A stretch of 64,000 nt of DNA from Ignavibacteriales bacterium (GCA_016707585.1 JADJHL010000008.1:496001-560000); one strand, 5' to 3'; positions 11,072 through 20,523 are shown, counted from the first letter of the stretch. Notes: generated from the letters alone by a model not told the origin. Program-made: numbers and translations.

Positions 11072-12277
11072 ATGGCTAAAGAAAAATTTGATAGGAGTAA
11101 ACCTCACGTTAACGTAGGAACAATTGGTCACGTAGATCATGGCAAGACCACATTAACCGCAGCCATCACTATGGCTCTTGCAAGAAAAGGTTTATCAGCA
11201 ATAAGAACATTTGATAGTATCGATAACGCACCTGAAGAGAGAGAAAGAGGAATAACGATTGCTACTGCTCACGTGGAGTATTCAACAGCTAATCGTCATT
11301 ATGCTCACGTAGATTGTCCTGGTCACGCCGATTATGTTAAGAACATGATCACTGGTGCTGCTCAGATGGATGGTGCTATATTAGTAGTTGCTGCAACAGA
11401 TGGTCCTATGCCACAAACCAGAGAGCACATTCTCCTAGCTCGCCAGGTTGGTGTGCCAAGAATGGTTGTATTTTTAAATAAAGTTGATATGGTTGATGAT
11501 CCTGAATTGATAGAATTAGTTGAAGAAGAATTAAGAGATTTATTAACACAGTATGAATTCCCTGGAACAGAAATTCCTATCATAAAAGGTTCTGCACTTC
11601 ATGCTTTAGAAGCCGGTGCTTCAAATGCTGAAACTTCAGATGAGAGATATAATTGTATTTGGGAACTTATGGATGCAGTTGATAGCTATATTCCAGTGCC
11701 TGAAAGACACGCTGATAAACCATTCCTAATGCCTGTTGAAGATGTTTTCTCAATTACTGGTCGTGGCACAGTTGCTACAGGTAGAGTTGAGAGAGGTCAA
11801 GTAAAGATTCAGGAAGAAGTTGAATTAATAGGATTAGGTTTACACAAGAAGACAGTTGTTACCGGTATAGAAATGTTTAGAAAAGAATTAGATCAAGCTA
11901 TGGCTGGTGATAATGCTGGTATCTTATTAAGAGGTGTTGATAAAAATGAAATTGAAAGAGGAATGGTTCTTGCAAAAACAGGATCAATAACTCCTCACAC
12001 AAATTTTGAAGGTTCAGTTTACGTTCTTTCAAAAGATGAAGGTGGAAGACACACCCCATTTTTTAATGGTTACAGACCACAATTTTATTTCAGAACAACT
12101 GACGTTACTGGTGTTGCTACATTACCAACAGGAACCGAAATGGTTATGCCTGGTGATAATGTAAACTTAACAATTGAGTTAATTGCTCCAATCGCTATGG
12201 AAGAGAAATTAAGATTTGCTATTCGTGAAGGCGGTAGAACAGTTGGTTCTGGTGTTGTTACAAAGATTATTAAATAA
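11072..12277 (+). CDS. tuf: Elongation factor Tu
   Basis: GTPase that delivers aminoacyl-tRNA to the ribosomal A site; 401 residues. The P-loop GHVDHGKT is at residues 19-26, followed by DCPGHADYVKNM and NKVDMVD. Domains 2 and 3 are intact, ending in GGRTVGSGVVTKIIK. It has a strong AAAGGAG Shine-Dalgarno sequence before the ATG. A hairpin just downstream probably uncouples tuf from the S10 block. Confidence 0.98.
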   Translation: MAKEKFDRSKPHVNVGTIGHVDHGKTTLTAAITMALARKGLSAIRTFDSIDNAPEERERGITIATAHVEYSTANRHYAHVDCPGHADYVKNMITGAAQMDGAILVVAATDGPMPQTREHILLARQVGVPRMVVFLNKVDMVDDPELIELVEEELRDLLTQYEFPGTEIPIIKGSALHALEAGASNAETSDERYNCIWELMDAVDSYIPVPERHADKPFLMPVEDVFSITGRGTVATGRVERGQVKIQEEVELIGLGLHKKTVVTGIEMFRKELDQAMAGDNAGILLRGVDKNEIERGMVLAKTGSITPHTNFEGSVYVLSKDEGGRHTPFFNGYRPQFYFRTTDVTGVATLPTGTEMVMPGDNVNLTIELIAPIAMEEKLRFAIREGGRTVGSGVVTKIIK

Positions 12278-12306
12278 TTTATAAAGATTATTTAGAGTTG
12301 CTCTTG

Positions 12307-12330
12307 AAAAGGGAGTTAAGTCTCCCTTTT
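12307..12330 (+). terminator. Hairpin between tuf and rpsJ (partial terminator)
   Basis: A 9-bp perfect stem, AAAAGGGAG with CTCCCTTTT, and a 6-base loop. The T-run is four bases inside the stem followed by CTTATCTAATT. The weak T-tract suggests partial termination or an RNA processing site between the str and S10 blocks. Confidence 0.6.
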
Positions 12331-12361
12331 CTTATCTAATTTAATATAAGGAGTTGATTAA

Positions 12362-12670
12362 GTGCCCGGCCAAAAAATAAGAATTAAATTGAAATCGTAC
12401 GATCACATTTTGATTGATAAATCTACTGAGAAGATTATTAAAACAGTTAGAAGTACGGGTGCGGTTGTATCTGGACCGATTCCACTTCCAACTAAGAAAA
12501 CTATTTACACAGTTTTACGATCACCCCACGTAGATAAAAAATCAAGAGAGCAATTTGAAACAAGGGCGCATAAAAGAATAATCGATATCCATAACTCAAA
12601 CAACAAAACCGTGGACTCATTGAGCAAGCTTGATATTCCAGCGGGTGTTGATATTGAGATTAAGCTATAA
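12362..12670 (+). CDS. rpsJ: 30S ribosomal protein S10
   Basis: Small-subunit head protein, also NusE in antitermination complexes; 102 residues. Conserved S10 segments are IKLKSYDHILIDKST, GPIPLPTKKTIYTVLRSPHV and DKKSREQFETRAHKR. The start is GTG at 12362 behind TAAGGAG. It is the first gene of the S10 block, and its TAA shares one base with an ATG that is a less likely rplC start. Confidence 0.98.
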   Translation: MPGQKIRIKLKSYDHILIDKSTEKIIKTVRSTGAVVSGPIPLPTKKTIYTVLRSPHVDKKSREQFETRAHKRIIDIHNSNNKTVDSLSKLDIPAGVDIEIKL

Positions 12671-12687
12671 TGAACATTGGAGATAAG

Positions 12688-13311
12688 ATGTCTGGCATAA
12701 TTGGTAAAAAATTGGGAATGTCTAATATCTTCGGCAAAGACGGAGAGATTATACCTGTTACAGTAATACAAGCTGGTCCCTGTAAAATTGTTAATATCAG
12801 AACTAAAGAAAAAAATGGTTATGAAGCTGTGCAACTTTCTTTTGGTGAAAGAAAAGAAAAGCATACTACTAAGCCTTTAGCTGGCCAATATAAGAGCAGC
12901 GGTGTAAAACCTGCATCTCTTTTAAAGGAGTTTAGAAATTTTAGTTTAGGTGATTTCAAAATTGGTGATCAACTTGGTGCTGATTTTTTTGTTGAAGGCG
13001 AAAAGATAAAAGTACGTGGAAGAAATAAGGGTAAAGGTTTTCAAGGTGTAATGCGACGTCACAATTTTGGTGGTGTTGGCGGAACAACTCACGGACAAAG
13101 TGATAGACTTAGAGCTCCTGGTTCTATTGGTTCAAGCTCTTATCCTTCAAGAGTATTTAAGGGAATGAAAATGGCAGGTAGAATGGGTTATGAAAATGTA
13201 ACCATTCAAGGATTAAAAGTAGTTAAAGTTATTCCAGAACAAAATATAATTTTTGTTAAAGGCGCTGTTCCTGGTGCCGTGAATACAATTTTAGAATTGA
13301 TTAAGAAGTAA
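12688..13311 (+). CDS. rplC: 50S ribosomal protein L3
   Basis: Early-assembling 23S rRNA-binding protein near the peptidyl-transferase centre; 207 residues from the chosen start. The ATG at 12688 is preferred because GGAG sits five bases before it and MSGIIGKKLGMSNIF is the usual L3 N-terminus. An in-frame ATG at 12670 overlapping the rpsJ stop would add six residues. The loop GVGGTTHGQSDRLRAPGSIG is intact. Confidence 0.96.
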   Translation: MSGIIGKKLGMSNIFGKDGEIIPVTVIQAGPCKIVNIRTKEKNGYEAVQLSFGERKEKHTTKPLAGQYKSSGVKPASLLKEFRNFSLGDFKIGDQLGADFFVEGEKIKVRGRNKGKGFQGVMRRHNFGGVGGTTHGQSDRLRAPGSIGSSSYPSRVFKGMKMAGRMGYENVTIQGLKVVKVIPEQNIIFVKGAVPGAVNTILELIKK

Positions 13312-13323
13312 TTCGGTTAAAAA

Positions 13324-13971
13324 ATGATACTTGATGTTTTTAAAATAGATGGTTCTAAATCGGGTGATAAAATAGATTTATCCGATAGCATATTTGCAAT
13401 CGAACCAAATGATCATGCTATTTACTTATCTGTAAAATCGTTCTTAGCAAACCAAAGACAAGGTACTTCAAAAGCTAAAGAAAGAGGAGAAGTAAGAGGC
13501 GGCGGTAAAAAACCATGGAAGCAAAAAGGTCGTGGCGGCGCTCGTGCCGGTACGTCTCGCTCTCCATTATGGGTTGGTGGTGGAACTATTTTTGGTCCAC
13601 GTCCAAGAGATTATCGTCAAGATATTCCAAAGAAAGTAAAAAGATTAGCACGTAAATCTGCTTTTAGTTATAAAGTAAAAGATGAGCAGCTTTTAGTTGT
13701 TGAGGATTTTATTATTGATCAACCAAAAACAAAAGAGTTTTCTAAAATTCTTAGTGCTTTAAAAGTTTCTGGTAAAAAGGTTTTATTATTAACTGAAGCT
13801 AACAGTCCAAGTATTTATAAATCAGGAAGAAATATTCCTAAAGTTCAGATTTTAGAAGCATCAAAAGCATCTACTTATGATGTGTTGAATAATCAAATAT
13901 TGATCGTTCAAAAAAGTGCTGTTAAAGAAATTGAAAAAACATTTGCTGCAAATGCAGAGGCGGTAAGTTAA
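13324..13971 (+). CDS. rplD: 50S ribosomal protein L4
   Basis: 23S rRNA-binding protein whose long loop lines the exit tunnel; in some bacteria it also represses the S10 operon. It has 215 residues. The tunnel loop GGGKKPWKQKGRGGARAGTS and the following RSPLWVGGGTIFGPRPRDY are typical. There is no strong Shine-Dalgarno sequence at the ATG. The rplW start is only three bases beyond its stop. Confidence 0.98.
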   Translation: MILDVFKIDGSKSGDKIDLSDSIFAIEPNDHAIYLSVKSFLANQRQGTSKAKERGEVRGGGKKPWKQKGRGGARAGTSRSPLWVGGGTIFGPRPRDYRQDIPKKVKRLARKSAFSYKVKDEQLLVVEDFIIDQPKTKEFSKILSALKVSGKKVLLLTEANSPSIYKSGRNIPKVQILEASKASTYDVLNNQILIVQKSAVKEIEKTFAANAEAVS

Positions 13972-13973
13972 TT

Positions 13974-14270
13974 ATGATTAATATTTTAGTTAAACCTTTG
14001 ATAACAGAAAAAATGACTAACATAAGTGCAGATCAAGCAGGTAAGTATGGATTTGTAGTTAGTCCTAAAGCAAATAAAATTGAAATCAAAAAAGCAATTG
14101 AGAAAAAATTTGGTGTTCACGTTGTTAATATTCAAACAATTAATCACCCAGGAAAAATTAAATCTCAATTTCGAAAAAGTGGTAGGTTTGAAGGTAGGAC
14201 AGCCAGATCTAAAAAGGCTATCGTTACACTTAAAGCTGGTGAAACAATTGAACTTTTTGAGCAAGCATAG
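13974..14270 (+). CDS. rplW: 50S ribosomal protein L23
   Basis: Protein at the tunnel exit and docking site for trigger factor and SRP; 98 residues. Recognised by the N-terminal ILVKPLITEKMT and by FGVHVVNIQT. It has no visible Shine-Dalgarno sequence and starts two bases after the rplD stop, consistent with translational coupling. A 70-residue overlapping frame at 14080 is an alternative-frame shadow. Confidence 0.97.
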   Translation: MINILVKPLITEKMTNISADQAGKYGFVVSPKANKIEIKKAIEKKFGVHVVNIQTINHPGKIKSQFRKSGRFEGRTARSKKAIVTLKAGETIELFEQA

Positions 14271-14291
14271 TATAGGAAACAGGATTATATA

Positions 14292-15116
<825 letters not shown>

Positions 15117-15133
15117 TAATTAGAAAGTAATTT

Positions 15134-15415
15134 ATGCCAAGATCCGTAAAAAAAGGTCCTTTTCTAGATTATAAATTAGCTGAAAAAGTAAAAAAGCTTA
15201 ATGATACTAATCAGAAAAAAATTATTAAAACCTGGTCACGTTCATCTACTATTTTTCCAGATTTTGTAGGACATACAATTGCAGTTCATAATGGTAATAA
15301 AATGATTCCTGTTTACATTACAGAAAACATGGTTGGACACAAACTTGGTGAGTTCTCTCCAACTAGAATTTTCAGAGGACATCCTGGAACCAAGGCAGAA
15401 AAATCATCTAAATAA
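15134..15415 (+). CDS. rpsS: 30S ribosomal protein S19
   Basis: Small-subunit head protein that contacts S13 and the A-site tRNA; 93 residues. Recognised by MPRSVKKGPFLDYKLAEKV, TWSRSSTIFPDFVGHTIAVH and the C-terminal GEFSPTRIFRGHPG. Short spacing ties it to rplB and rplV. Confidence 0.98.
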   Translation: MPRSVKKGPFLDYKLAEKVKKLNDTNQKKIIKTWSRSSTIFPDFVGHTIAVHNGNKMIPVYITENMVGHKLGEFSPTRIFRGHPGTKAEKSSK

Positions 15416-15430
15416 TAGGATTTGAATTTA

Positions 15431-15775
15431 ATGGAAGCTAAAGCAATAAATAGATATATAGGTTCATCACCAAGAAAAATGAGATTGGTTATTGATCTTA
15501 TTAGAGGGATGAGAGTTGATAAAGCATTGGAAACATTACACTTTTCATCAAAACATTCTTCTAAAGATGCTGAAAAAACTTTAAGATCAGCAGTTGCTAA
15601 TTTAATGAATTCTGATGATGCAACCAGAGTTGAGCCTCAAGATTTATATGTAAAAGAAGTTTTTGTAGATCAAGGACCAACAATTAAAAGAATTTCACCT
15701 GCACCGATGGGAAGGGCGTACAGAATCAGAAAAAGATCCTGTCATTTAACTGTTATAGTTGCAAGTAAAGCATAA
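15431..15775 (+). CDS. rplV: 50S ribosomal protein L22
   Basis: Exit-tunnel protein, 114 residues from the chosen start. The ATG at 15431 is 10 bases after AGGA and gives MEAKAINRYIGSSPRKMRLV. An upstream in-frame TTG at 15422 lies too close to the AGGA to be used. The tunnel hairpin region RISPAPMGRAYRIRKRSCH is conserved. Confidence 0.95.
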   Translation: MEAKAINRYIGSSPRKMRLVIDLIRGMRVDKALETLHFSSKHSSKDAEKTLRSAVANLMNSDDATRVEPQDLYVKEVFVDQGPTIKRISPAPMGRAYRIRKRSCHLTVIVASKA

Positions 15776-15791
15776 TTAAGGAGATAGATTT

Positions 15792-16433
15792 TTGGGACAA
15801 AAAACACACCCTGTAGGATTTAGAGTTGGAGTCATCAGAGGATGGGATTCTAACTGGTATGAAAATAAAAGCTACGCAGTAAAGTTAAAAGAAGATGATA
15901 AACTTCGAACTTATATTAGAAGCAGATTAAAGAAAGCGGGCATTTCAAGAATAGTTATTGATAGAACTTCAAAAAATATTATTCTTACAATACATACTTC
16001 TAGACCTGGTGTTGTTATTGGTAAGAGTGGAAAAGAAATTACTCAGCTTGAAGAAGAATTAAAAAGAGTTACAAATAAAGATGTTAAAGTTCAGATATCA
16101 GAAATCAAAAGACCAGAATTAGATTCGTATTTAGTTGCTGAAAATATTGCAAATCAATTGCAAGGTAGAGTTTCATTTAGAAGAGCAATGAAAACATCTA
16201 TAACCGCTGCGATGAGAATGGGTGCTGAAGGTATTAGAATTATGTGTGCTGGCAGACTTGGTGGTGCTGAAATGGCAAGAACTGAACAGTATAAAGAAGG
16301 AAGAATTCCACTTCACACAATTAGAGCTGATATAGATTATGCTAATGGTAGAGCCGAAACAATTTATGGTTCTATCGGAATTAAAGTTTGGATTTGCCGT
16401 GGAGAAATTCTTGGCAAAAGAGTTACTGAATAA
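15792..16433 (+). CDS. rpsC: 30S ribosomal protein S3
   Basis: Small-subunit protein at the mRNA entry tunnel; 213 residues. It has the N-terminal MGQKTHPVGFRVGVIRGW, a KH domain with the motif VVIGKSGKEI, and a C-terminal domain ending in GEILGKRVTE. The start is TTG at 15792, eight bases after a strong AAGGAG at 15778-15783. No in-frame ATG fits the family N-terminus. Confidence 0.97.
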   Translation: MGQKTHPVGFRVGVIRGWDSNWYENKSYAVKLKEDDKLRTYIRSRLKKAGISRIVIDRTSKNIILTIHTSRPGVVIGKSGKEITQLEEELKRVTNKDVKVQISEIKRPELDSYLVAENIANQLQGRVSFRRAMKTSITAAMRMGAEGIRIMCAGRLGGAEMARTEQYKEGRIPLHTIRADIDYANGRAETIYGSIGIKVWICRGEILGKRVTE

Positions 16434-16456
16434 AATCGCTTAGGAGTTTTTTTCTT

Positions 16457-16873
16457 ATGTTAATGCCAAAAAGAGTAAAGTACAGAAAATCACAGCGCGG
16501 AAGACGTGCAGGAAAAGCATACCGTGGTAGTACCGTTGCATTTGGTGATTTTGGATTAAAAGCTATGGAACCAGCATGGATTACTAGCAGACAAATTGAA
16601 GCTTGCCGTGTTGCTCTAACTAGAAAAATGAAAAGAGATGGAAAAGTTTGGATTAGAATTTTTCCTGATAAACCAGTATCTAAAAAACCTCTTGAAACAA
16701 GAATGGGAAAAGGAAAAGGCGCTCCAGAATTTTGGGTAGCTGTTATAAAACCAGGTAGAGTTATGTTTGAAGTTGCTGGCATTACAAAAGAGTTAGCAAG
16801 TGAAGCTTTGAAGTTATGTTCACACAAACTTCCTATCAAAACTAAAGTTGTTAGCAGACCAGATTACGAATAG
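16457..16873 (+). CDS. rplP: 50S ribosomal protein L16
   Basis: 23S rRNA-binding protein near the A site; 138 residues. The N-terminus MLMPKRVKYRKSQRGRRAG matches the family. ATG 16457 lies 10 bases after TAGGAG and is preferred over ATG 16463. The conserved segment FPDKPVSKKPLETRMGKGKG includes the arginine that is hydroxylated in E. coli. Confidence 0.98.
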   Translation: MLMPKRVKYRKSQRGRRAGKAYRGSTVAFGDFGLKAMEPAWITSRQIEACRVALTRKMKRDGKVWIRIFPDKPVSKKPLETRMGKGKGAPEFWVAVIKPGRVMFEVAGITKELASEALKLCSHKLPIKTKVVSRPDYE

Positions 16874-16890
16874 AAAGAGAATCTAATAAA

Positions 16891-17124
16891 ATGAAATTAC
16901 ATGAAATAAAAGAGATGACAAGTGATGAACTTGTTAAAAGAATTGAAGAGGAAGAAACTAATATTGTTGATCTTCGATTTTCGCACCAACTAAAGCAACT
17001 TAACAATACAGCTAAACTTGGTCTTGCTAAAAAAGATATTGCCAGAATGAAAACTATTTTAAGTGAAAGACAAAGAGCGGAGAAATTAGCTCAAACAGAT
17101 AAAAAGGAAGGAGCTAAAGCTTAA
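16891..17124 (+). CDS. rpmC: 50S ribosomal protein L29
   Basis: Small helical protein at the tunnel exit; 77 residues, slightly longer than the usual 60-70 because of a charged C-terminal tail. Recognised by EIKEMTSDELVKRIEEEE, DLRFSHQLKQLNNTAKLG and KKDIARMKTILSER. It has no clear Shine-Dalgarno sequence. rpsQ starts two bases after its stop. Confidence 0.95.
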   Translation: MKLHEIKEMTSDELVKRIEEEETNIVDLRFSHQLKQLNNTAKLGLAKKDIARMKTILSERQRAEKLAQTDKKEGAKA

Positions 17125-17126
17125 AG

Positions 17127-17384
17127 ATGGAAGTACGTACTTTAAGAAAAATCAGAATTGGTGTAGTTGTTAGCAATAAGATGGATAAAACAATTACTGT
17201 AGCTATTGAAAGAAAAGTTCCACATCCTATTTATAAAAAGTATTTTAAGAAAACTACAAAGTTGATGGCACACGATGAAAAGAAAGAATGCGGCTTAGGT
17301 GATAAAGTAAAAATTATGGAAACTCGCCCGCTTAGCAAAAATAAAAGATGGCGATTAATTGAAATTGTTGAAAAAGCCAAGTAA
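17127..17384 (+). CDS. rpsQ: 30S ribosomal protein S17
   Basis: Early-assembling small-subunit OB-fold protein; 85 residues. Recognised by RKIRIGVVVSNKMDKTITVA, RKVPHPIYKKYFKKTTK and METRPLSKNKRWRL. The order rpmC-rpsQ-rplN is standard. Confidence 0.97.
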   Translation: MEVRTLRKIRIGVVVSNKMDKTITVAIERKVPHPIYKKYFKKTTKLMAHDEKKECGLGDKVKIMETRPLSKNKRWRLIEIVEKAK

Positions 17385-17398
17385 GGAGATTTTATAAG

Positions 17399-17767
17399 AT
17401 GATTCAAGAAGAAACAAATTTAATCGCTGCGGATAACTCAGGTGCAAAACGAGTTAGATGCATCCGCGTACTTGGCGGAAGTGATAGAAAATATGCTACC
17501 GTTGGTGATACAATAGTTGTATCAGTTAAAACTGCAATACCAAATGGTACTGTAAAAAAAGGTGAAGTTTCTAGAGCTGTAATTGTTAGAACAAAAAAAG
17601 AAGTTAGAAGAAAAGATGGTTCATATATCAGGTTTGATGAAAATGCGGCAGTATTGATTAATAATCAAAATGAACCTAAAGGCACACGTATTTTTGGCCC
17701 TGTTGCAAGAGAATTAAGAGAACGACAGTTTATGAAAATTGTTTCATTAGCACCAGAAGTTATATAA
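17399..17767 (+). CDS. rplN: 50S ribosomal protein L14
   Basis: Subunit-interface protein that binds 23S rRNA; 122 residues. It has the conserved N-terminus MIQEETNLIAADNSGAKRVR and the C-terminal GTRIFGPVARELRERQFMKI. AAGGAG precedes the ATG. Confidence 0.98.
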   Translation: MIQEETNLIAADNSGAKRVRCIRVLGGSDRKYATVGDTIVVSVKTAIPNGTVKKGEVSRAVIVRTKKEVRRKDGSYIRFDENAAVLINNQNEPKGTRIFGPVARELRERQFMKIVSLAPEVI

Positions 17768-17781
17768 GGGTTTTATACTAA

Positions 17782-18108
17782 ATGAAAATTAGAAAAAACG
17801 ATAATGTAAAAGTAATTGCCGGAAACGACAAAGGTAGAACCGGTAAAGTGTTAAAAGTTTTTCCAAAAGAATCTCGTGTAATTGTTGAAGGTATTAACCT
17901 TAGAAAAAGACACACAAAACCTACTCAGAGAAATCCTCAAGGTGGGATTCAGGAAAAAGAAGCACCAATACATTCATCTAACGTAATGATTCTTGATCCA
18001 AAATCTAACGAACCAACTAAAATTGGAGCAAAGATAATTTTGGATGAAAAAACAGGTAAAAAGAAAATAACCAGAGTAAGTAAAGTCTCTGGTGAAATGA
18101 TTCCATAG
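17782..18108 (+). CDS. rplX: 50S ribosomal protein L24
   Basis: Assembly-initiating 23S rRNA-binding protein; 108 residues. A KOW motif is visible near residues 6-30 (DNVKVIAGNDKGRTGKVLKV), followed by EGINLRKRHTKPTQRNPQGG. It sits 14 bases after rplN. Confidence 0.97.
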   Translation: MKIRKNDNVKVIAGNDKGRTGKVLKVFPKESRVIVEGINLRKRHTKPTQRNPQGGIQEKEAPIHSSNVMILDPKSNEPTKIGAKIILDEKTGKKKITRVSKVSGEMIP

Positions 18109-18137
18109 TAAATTTATTTTATAAGAGTAGTATAGAA

Positions 18138-18800
18138 ATGGCTGAAAAGAAAATTAAAAAATCTGAAAATGAACCTCAGAAAAAAGAACCTAAGAAAAAA
18201 GGAACTGAAAAAGAAGCACCTGTTTCTAAAGAGAAAGAAGTAAGAATTTCTCCAAGATTAGGTGATATCTATAAAAAAGAAATTGTTCCTGCATTGGTTA
18301 AAACTTTTAATTATAAAAGTGTAATGCAAGCACCCAAGCTGGATAAAATAGTTGTTAATATGGGTGTTGGTGCTGCTGTTGCTGATCAAAAAATAATGGA
18401 TGAAGCAGTTAAAGAGCTTGAAACTATTACTGGCCAAAAAGTAAGTGTTAGAAAATCTAAAAAAGCTATTTCTAACTTTAAGTTAAGAGAAAAAATAAAC
18501 ATTGGTGCTATGGTTACTTTACGTAAAGAAAGAATGTATGAGTTTTTAGATAGACTTATAAACATTGCTTTGCCTCGAGTAAGAGATTTTAAGGGATTGT
18601 CTGATAAATCTTTTGATGGAAGAGGTAATTATACACTTGGTGTTAAGGAACAAATTATTTTTCCGGAAATTAATGTTGATAAAATTACAAGAGTTATGGG
18701 TATGGATATTACTCTTGTTACAACAGCAAACACAGATAATGAAGCTTTTGAATTATTAAAAGCTTTCGGAATTCCATTTAGAAAAAAAGAAGTTAATTAA
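18138..18800 (+). CDS. rplE: 50S ribosomal protein L5 with charged N-terminal extension
   Basis: 5S rRNA-binding protein of the central protuberance. It has 220 residues against about 180 in most bacteria. The extra length is an N-terminal lysine- and glutamate-rich stretch of about 36 residues that begins MAEKKIKKSENEP. The conserved L5 core begins at PRLGDIYKKEIVPAL and contains DKIVVNMGVG, KVSVRKSKKAISNFKLRE and PRVRDFKGL. No in-frame start codon lies just before the core, so the extension appears to be translated. The start has only a weak Shine-Dalgarno sequence. Confidence 0.95.
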   Translation: MAEKKIKKSENEPQKKEPKKKGTEKEAPVSKEKEVRISPRLGDIYKKEIVPALVKTFNYKSVMQAPKLDKIVVNMGVGAAVADQKIMDEAVKELETITGQKVSVRKSKKAISNFKLREKINIGAMVTLRKERMYEFLDRLINIALPRVRDFKGLSDKSFDGRGNYTLGVKEQIIFPEINVDKITRVMGMDITLVTTANTDNEAFELLKAFGIPFRKKEVN

Positions 18801-18818
18801 GGATTTAAAGGAGATTTA

Positions 18819-19088
18819 ATGGCAAGACTAAGTATTATTGCCCGCGATGTTAAGAGAAGAAAACTCGCTGAAAAGTTTAAAAAACTTAGAGCAGAATTGA
18901 AAGAAAAAGGTGATTACGATGCTTTACAAAAGCTGCCACGCAATTCATCTCCTGTAAGATTAAAAAACCGTTGCATGTTTACTGGTAGAGGAAGATCGTA
19001 CTATCGTAAATTTGGCGTGTCTAGATTAGTTCTCAGAGAGATGGCTCTCCGAGGTGAGATTCCAGGATTAAAAAAATCAAGTTGGTAG
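18819..19088 (+). CDS. rpsN: 30S ribosomal protein S14 (zinc-independent type)
   Basis: Small-subunit head protein; 89 residues. It belongs to the longer, zinc-free class because the CXXC pairs are absent. The signature LPRNSSPVRLKNRCMFTGRG and the C-terminal EIPGLKKSSW are present. AAGGAG precedes the ATG. Confidence 0.97.
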   Translation: MARLSIIARDVKRRKLAEKFKKLRAELKEKGDYDALQKLPRNSSPVRLKNRCMFTGRGRSYYRKFGVSRLVLREMALRGEIPGLKKSSW

Positions 19089-19100
19089 GAGTTTATATTT

Positions 19101-19496
19101 ATGCCAGTAACTGATCCGATATCAGATTTTTTGCTAAGAATTAGAAATGCTTCAAAAGCAAAGAAATTTAGAGTTGAAATTCCTGCTTCTAAAATGAAGC
19201 AAGGTTTAGCGGATATTTTGAAAAAAGAAAATTATATCCACGATTATTCATTAGTTGAAGACAACAAACAAAACGTAATTAAGATACAACTTAAATATCG
19301 TGATGGTGCTTGTGCAATTAGTGGATTAAAAAGAATTAGTAAACCAGGTTTACGTATCTATAAAGATGCATCAGAACTTCCAAGGGTTTACAATGGTTTA
19401 GGTACTGCAGTTATCTCTACATCAAAAGGATTGATGACTGATAAAGAAGCAAGAAGCCAATCAATTGGCGGCGAAGTAGTTTGTTACATCTGGTAA
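19101..19496 (+). CDS. rpsH: 30S ribosomal protein S8
   Basis: 16S rRNA-binding assembly protein, often the translational repressor of the spc operon in E. coli; 131 residues. It has the N-terminus DPISDFLLRIRNASKAKK and the C-terminal STSKGLMTDKEARSQSIGGE, ending CYIW. Confidence 0.97.
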   Translation: MPVTDPISDFLLRIRNASKAKKFRVEIPASKMKQGLADILKKENYIHDYSLVEDNKQNVIKIQLKYRDGACAISGLKRISKPGLRIYKDASELPRVYNGLGTAVISTSKGLMTDKEARSQSIGGEVVCYIW

Positions 19497-19518
19497 TATT
19501 TTTTTACGGAGAATTAAA

Positions 19519-20058
19519 GTGTCTAGAATTGGAAAAAAAATAATTGAAATCCCTAAAGGTGTAACCGTTACTCTTGATGGAAATAACATCAAAGTAAAGG
19601 GTCCAATGGGTGAGCTTCAAAGAGTTGCACATCCCAACATGAAAGTTGAGATGAATGATAACATTATAGAAGTTAAACGTCCGGATGATTTTAAAGAAAA
19701 CCGTGCACTACATGGATTAACTCGTGCATTGATTCAAAATATGATTCTTGGAGTTAATGAAGCATACAAAAAAACATTAGATATAGTTGGCGTAGGTTAT
19801 AAAGTGGAACTAAAAGGCACTAACCTATTATTAAATATGGGATATTCTCATCCAATATTTTTTATGCCTCCAGATGGAATAAAGTTAGAAGCTCCAACTC
19901 CAACTCAAATTGTTATATCAGGTATTGATAAACAATTGGTTGGACAGGTTGCAGCAAAAATCAGATCCATCAGAAAACCTGAACCATATAAAGGTAAAGG
20001 AATTAAATACTCTAATGAACATATATTAAGAAAAGCCGGTAAGACTGCTGGTAAATAA
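19519..20058 (+). CDS. rplF: 50S ribosomal protein L6
   Basis: Large-subunit protein near the factor-binding site; 179 residues, two L6 repeats. It has MSRIGKKIIEIPKGV and the C-terminal IRKPEPYKGKGIKYSNE. The start is GTG at 19519 behind CGGAG; no nearby in-frame ATG gives the family N-terminus. Confidence 0.97.
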   Translation: MSRIGKKIIEIPKGVTVTLDGNNIKVKGPMGELQRVAHPNMKVEMNDNIIEVKRPDDFKENRALHGLTRALIQNMILGVNEAYKKTLDIVGVGYKVELKGTNLLLNMGYSHPIFFMPPDGIKLEAPTPTQIVISGIDKQLVGQVAAKIRSIRKPEPYKGKGIKYSNEHILRKAGKTAGK

Positions 20059-20079
20059 TTCTAAGGAGTTTAGATAACT

Positions 20080-20445
20080 ATGATAAAGAGAAATACAAAT
20101 TTAAGATTAAGATCAAAAACCAGAATTAGAAAAAAAATATCTGGAACTCCAGAAGTTCCTAGATTAACTGTTTATAGAAGTCTTAACCAGGTATATGCTC
20201 AGATTATTGACGATTCAACTGGTAAAACATTAGTTGCTGCTTCATCATTATCTAAAGAAGTTGCTGAAGAAATTAAAAACTCAAAAGGTAAAATTTCAAA
20301 AAGCAAAATTGTTGGAAACCTTGTTGCTAAAAAAGCAATTGAGATGAAAATAGCTAGTGTTGTTTTTGATAGAAATGGTTATAGATATCACGGACGTGTG
20401 CAGGCAATTGCCGAAGGCGCTCGTGAGGCAGGATTAAAATTTTAA
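20080..20445 (+). CDS. rplR: 50S ribosomal protein L18
   Basis: 5S rRNA-binding protein; 121 residues. Recognised by PRLTVYRSLNQVYAQIIDD and the C-terminal FDRNGYRYHGRVQAIAEGAR. AAGGAG precedes the ATG. The gene is followed after four bases by a tRNA-Gln gene, not directly by rpsE as in most bacteria. Confidence 0.98.
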   Translation: MIKRNTNLRLRSKTRIRKKISGTPEVPRLTVYRSLNQVYAQIIDDSTGKTLVAASSLSKEVAEEIKNSKGKISKSKIVGNLVAKKAIEMKIASVVFDRNGYRYHGRVQAIAEGAREAGLKF

Positions 20446-20449
20446 TTAT

Positions 20450-20523
20450 TGCCGGATCGTCTAATGGTAGGACTACGCCCTTTGGAGGCGTCTGTAGAGG
20501 TTCGAATCCTCTTCCGGCAACCA
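20450..20523 (+). tRNA. tRNA-Gln (anticodon UUG), CCA encoded
   Basis: A full cloverleaf fits 74 bases. The acceptor stem is TGCCGGA with TCCGGCA, the D arm GTCT/GGAC, the anticodon stem ACGCC/GGCGT with loop CTTTGGA (anticodon TTG), and the T stem AGAGG/CCTCT with loop TTCGAAT. A discriminator A and an encoded CCA follow. The U1-A72 first pair is also typical of tRNA-Gln. It lies inside the spc block between rplR and rpsE with no visible promoter of its own, so it is probably cut from the ribosomal protein transcript. Confidence 0.96.

Noticed and set aside
12670..12687. Upstream ATG of rplC overlapping the rpsJ stop
   Set aside because: It would overlap the Shine-Dalgarno that serves ATG 12688 and adds residues not found in L3 proteins.
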